64,000 nt of DNA from Zeugodacus cucurbitae (Eukaryota > Arthropoda > Insecta > Diptera > Tephritidae), in assembly GCF_028554725.1 (NCBI RefSeq), contig NC_071668.1:46605732-46669731 (forward strand), read 5' to 3'. Shown in pieces: positions 60,179 through 64,000 of the stretch. The notes under the pieces are model-generated. The model was not told the DNA's origin. It saw nothing but the letters and a program-made list of their open reading frames with translations, and ran no database searches. Positions within the stretch are counted from its first letter, which is position 1. Each line of letters starts with the position of its first letter. The position numbers and the translations under genes are program-made.

Positions 60179-63048
60179 ATGGGAAACTCAAACTCCAGAA
60201 GCGACTCCGGCAGCGATGCGCCAAATGGAGGATCCGGTGGTGCTAAGGAAAAACCCCCGAAATCTATCCAAACTATTCCTATAGGGGATGGAAATTCAAT
60301 TGCTAATAATAATGCTATGTTAAAGGCAGAGAGATCCATGAGTAGATCTGCATCAGGTGCGGATGTTACGGAAAAGTTCTTAACTCAACTTGTACCTATA
60401 GAAAAGTTATCCGAAATTCTCAAAGAGAAGTCGGCCAAGCACGGTGTCAATGGCATTGTTTCAGACGTGTTTGTGGTGAGTAATGGTATTTTTGTTTTCT
60501 TTATCACACTGTGACATTAAATACTGTGTCACTTTTTATAGTCACAAGTTTTTCCTCAATATGCTGATTTAGGCAAAAGGTTATTTCGCCTAATGCATAC
60601 AGCATCAAAAGCTCGAACTGCTTATTTGGGCACTGTGGCATTTCGTCAACAATGTGAGCGTTTTCTGGGTATAATGGATGATGAAAAAATTTTAGAGTGT
60701 TACATAAAAATGTACGCGGAGGAGGACAATCCAGATTTTATTACGAAGGCAGGTGTAACACGTTTGCTGCTTATTTGCTACACAATTGCCATGCAGCATT
60801 CTGGCAACGCAGTGCTCTGTCCAGCAGTACGTAACTCCGTCTCATTTACTTTCAAAGTTTCGTTAATTTACTTATTATTTAATGGAATTCTACATTTTTA
60901 GATTAGCCGTACATTTGGTTCGGTGACTAAATCCATATTTTTTAGCCACGACAGCTTGAGTGTGGGTTTTGTTTGTCGTTGGTTTGAACAGAATCTTATT
61001 CGTTTGGTATTGTTGGTCCACAAATATTGCTTACATACATTATCAACTTCTTATAGAGGTCTCGAACAACAAGCTCAATCATGCGGTATTGAGCTTCAAA
61101 CTCCAATTTTGGAGCAACGAAATCCATTCCCAGATGCAGCTGGTAAGGATGCTGGTGACTCGACTTTTGAATCTTTAATGCCGTTATCGCAAGCGTGGTT
61201 GTTAGCTGGAGGACTTCCGCCACTTTATTCTAAGCCGCAGACGATACAATCGCCTAATTCAAATAAATCATCTGCTGCTCAAATTTTTAAAGAAAAACTT
61301 TCTATGATGCCATCTCATTGGACTTTATTGTATGACTCAAATGAACATGGTTTGGGAGCTAATCGCTTTTTGCATCACGTTCTTGGTTATCGCGGCCCAA
61401 CACTTATATTGATACATACCAAGGATGACCAGACGTATTGTATTGCTGCGCCCAATGAATGGAAAGAAACTCATTTATATACTGGAGGCGAGGGCAGTTG
61501 CATAGTGCAACTTTTCCCCAAGTGAGCATTTTATATATGCCAAAGGCATATTATAATCATTAAACAATAAATGTTTTTATTGCAGATTTGTGATATTGGA
61601 GAAAAAGCCCAACATTCTGTACTTAAATACGAGCATACGTGGTTATCCTAAGGGTCTGCGTGCGGGTTCAGATCCACGTAAACCTGTTATCGCTGTCGAC
61701 GAACACTTCGAAAATGTGGACTGCAAAGGATTAGCTGCAGTGCTAATAGCTATTGAGGTCAGTACAAATCTATGCATTTCTAAAAATAATTTGAATTAGT
61801 TTTGGTTATTGTCGTGTTTGCAAATATATTTCAACCTCAGTATTTGCCTAGACTCCACTCCAATCTATTTTTGCTGTTAGAGTTAATTAAACTAAATTTT
61901 TTAGAATTTATATGAAACTTTTTTCGAGTAATATCAACGAATATTATTTTCGATAATTTAGTGCGGAAAAAACTCTTTAAAAAAATTTAAATATTTTTAC
62001 AACATCTCTCTATGAGAATTTCATTAACATTTCTTTAAACTCTTGTATGAATATTTAATTTGTTGTTATTATTGAAAACCTGTTTCCTATTTGCTACAAA
62101 TCTGCATTATTTTGAAATATTATATTGAAACAGAAACATATTAAAACACAATTTTAGCTAGTTGTTTATTATAAAAGCTAATATCTTCGAGTCATTACGT
62201 TGTAGTCCATTAACTTCCTAACGGAAAGCTTGTGATATGTCGCCAATATGTGTAGTCCTAAACTGGAATCAATACTTACTATATATTTTTAGTTAGTTGA
62301 GCTTCTATAACTCGAAGTTCTCTCTAATTCGAACTCTTGAATTGACAATAGAATTCAAATTTCATACATACCTTCCATAACTCGGAAATCTCTCTGCCTC
62401 GAAGTTTTTTTTTGTGGATTATGGTGATTCAAGTTAGGGAAGTTCAACTGTATTTTAATTTATACTGATTAAATAAAATATTTCAGTTTCATTGATAAAG
62501 CATAGTTTTGTTTATTAGACTTATTTATACATGTGAATGTTATACAAATAAATGCAGGTAAGCCATGGGAAATGGAAATTCATTGTAGCGGAATAAAACA
62601 TATACATATAATAATAACTACAATATTTTTTGGATCATTTTATAGACCTATATATGTATGTACAATTAATTCCAAGTTGTACGAATGTCACACCTATTGT
62701 GCACGTACATATGTATGTTTTCATATAAAATTCATACGAATGCAGGTGTGACGTCAACAAAATTTGCAAATTTTGTTTGTATATGCATAAGTAGAAAGAT
62801 GAAGCAATGAGTGTACACGCACTTTTATTAGCAGCTCAAAGTATTCGCATGCTCTCATTCAATGTATTTTTCAACAGGTATGGGGCTGTGGTGACAAAGC
62901 ATCACGTGATGTGCAATTGGATATAAAGAAATGGCAAATCAAGGAAGCTGAACGGCAACGTACTGTAAAATTGACAGCCGCCGATTGGATGGATCATCCT
63001 GATCGCTACCTATTAGAGCTCGGCGGTCGCACAAACTACAATAATTGA
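60179..63048 (+). CDS. Meak7: TLDc-domain protein, MEAK7 (mTOR-associated, EAK-7) homologue
   Basis: Human MEAK7 is a lysosome-associated protein that binds mTOR and promotes S6K signalling; a role here is by homology. Exons are 60179-60475, 60542-60826, 60902-61521, 61586-61757 and 62878-63048, with GT/AG ends and matching phases, giving 514 residues. The start MGNSNSRSDSGS has glycine at position 2, a typical N-myristoylation signal also found in MEAK7. A helical middle follows, then the TLDc domain at about residues 317-475. Its marks are HWTLLYDSNEHGLGANRFLH, YCIAAPNEWKE, LYTGGEGSCIVQLFP and the closing VWGCGDKA. The last intron (1.1 kb) holds a pogo-like MITE. The ATG is preceded by AAACCA. 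To my knowledge the Drosophila counterpart is CG5149. Confidence 0.88.
62290..62452. mobile_element. pogo-like MITE, copy 5, in the last TLDc-gene intron
   Basis: Reversed relative to copy 1, with GATTATGGTGATTCAAGTTA near its right end, which finishes GAAGTTCAACTGTA. Its left end is diverged (TAGTTGAGCTTCTATAACTC). Confidence 0.7.
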
Positions 63049-64000
63049 TAAATATACACCTTTGTTGACGAATGCGTAATCTTTACGTGCCTTTAGCCAC
63101 AGGCATTAGCAATAATTATAATCAGCAACAATTATACGAGTATACGAGTACATAACCAATCAGTTGCGGTACGCATACTTATACTGTTCGGGGTAGTTGA
63201 AGACCTTAAAGCAGAAAAGACATGTCTGGACGCAATGTTCGGTCAGTCAATAATTCCAGTGTTTTAATTTAAGTGTTTAACGATCTTTCAATCTATGTTT
63301 TTTTAGTTTCGTCGTTAAAAGTGTTTTTTAGAATGGGTACTTATATGTATATATGTATTTATGTATGTATGTACTCGGTGGACAGTCAATTGGACTGTAC
63401 AGAAATTTTTTGAATTGTTAAAATTTTGCTGTTTGCAATAGACGACATACATATACTTTATATTTTTCTCGATTGGCATGTCCAAAAGGTCTTTTGTAAA
63501 TTAGAGTCGTTGCATAATTAGTCAAAATATGTACTTAATATTCCGATATTTTAATTATTTTTTTAAACTCAAACGTCCATTTTATTGTTAATTGTAATAA
63601 ATCATAATGATAATAAAACGATAAAACATATTCAAAGTAATAAATAATATTAAAGGCTTTTGACTATGACAACGGAAATACAATGAAATATGTTGAAGAA
63701 TATGCAACAGCCAAAGTGAATTAGTGGGGAAAATAACATATTAACCCTTTTACTATCACTTTTGCAATGCACTTATTTAGAATGACTCTTATGTGGATCT
63801 TGGACTCTTTATAATTATCAGCAGTAACTTTCTAATGCGGCTATTTTTGTATACACCGAATGAAGGAAATTTTTGTATAATATTTTATAATTTCACTTCG
63901 TAACTTAAGCATTTACTATTTCGCAACAGGACTTTCTAAGTTATTACCTGTTTAAGTGTATTGTATATATATAATTTCTAATTAACTACATTGAAATTGC
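63049..64000 (+). other. 3' UTR and downstream region of the TLDc gene
   Basis: AATAAA signals at 63596-63601 and 63612-63617 suggest a 3' UTR of about 560 bases. Nothing recognised beyond them. Confidence 0.5.

Overview
The window is nuclear DNA of a higher fly, most likely a tephritid fruit fly or a close relative (inference). It is AT-rich, its genes have GT-AG introns, and the encoded proteins are close to Drosophila Bib, RpL13, Dref and a TLDc protein of the MEAK7 type. To my knowledge bib, RpL13 and Dref sit together at cytological region 30F on Drosophila 2L, so the window looks like a conserved gene neighbourhood inflated by transposons.

Layout. 1-24620 (minus strand): the first four coding exons of big brain (bib); the rest of the gene lies beyond the left edge. 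The third intron is about 21 kb and holds a nested pair of RTE-like retrotransposons, a hAT-like MITE, a DINE-1-like repeat and a non-LTR tail remnant. 24621-51734: about 27 kb without a recognised host gene, packed with repeats. These include a mariner relic, RTE-like copies, DINE-1-like elements, a duplicated segment carrying a Pif1-type helicase relic of a Helitron/Helentron, pogo-like MITEs and RNase H remnants. 51735-52513 (minus): RpL13, three exons, complete. 52514-54901: the divergent upstream region of RpL13 and Dref, split by a 1565-bp foldback element with long inverted arms, a core of 108-bp tandem repeats and a perfect 8-bp target duplication. 54902-57649 (plus): Dref, seven exons, 702 codons. 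60179-63048 (plus): a five-exon TLDc (MEAK7-like) gene.

The host genes are housekeeping or growth genes: a ribosomal protein, a transcription factor for replication and growth genes, and a probable mTOR-associated TLDc protein. They are joined by a neurogenic membrane channel protein. Two exact DRE motifs lie between Dref and the TLDc gene. I saw no CRISPR array, operon or RNA gene. I did not find a convincing new biochemical system. The most unusual item is the foldback element with six 108-bp units between the RpL13 and Dref promoters, followed by the Helentron/DINE composite and the readable record of nested retrotransposition. All exon limits are from reading splice sites and frames by eye.
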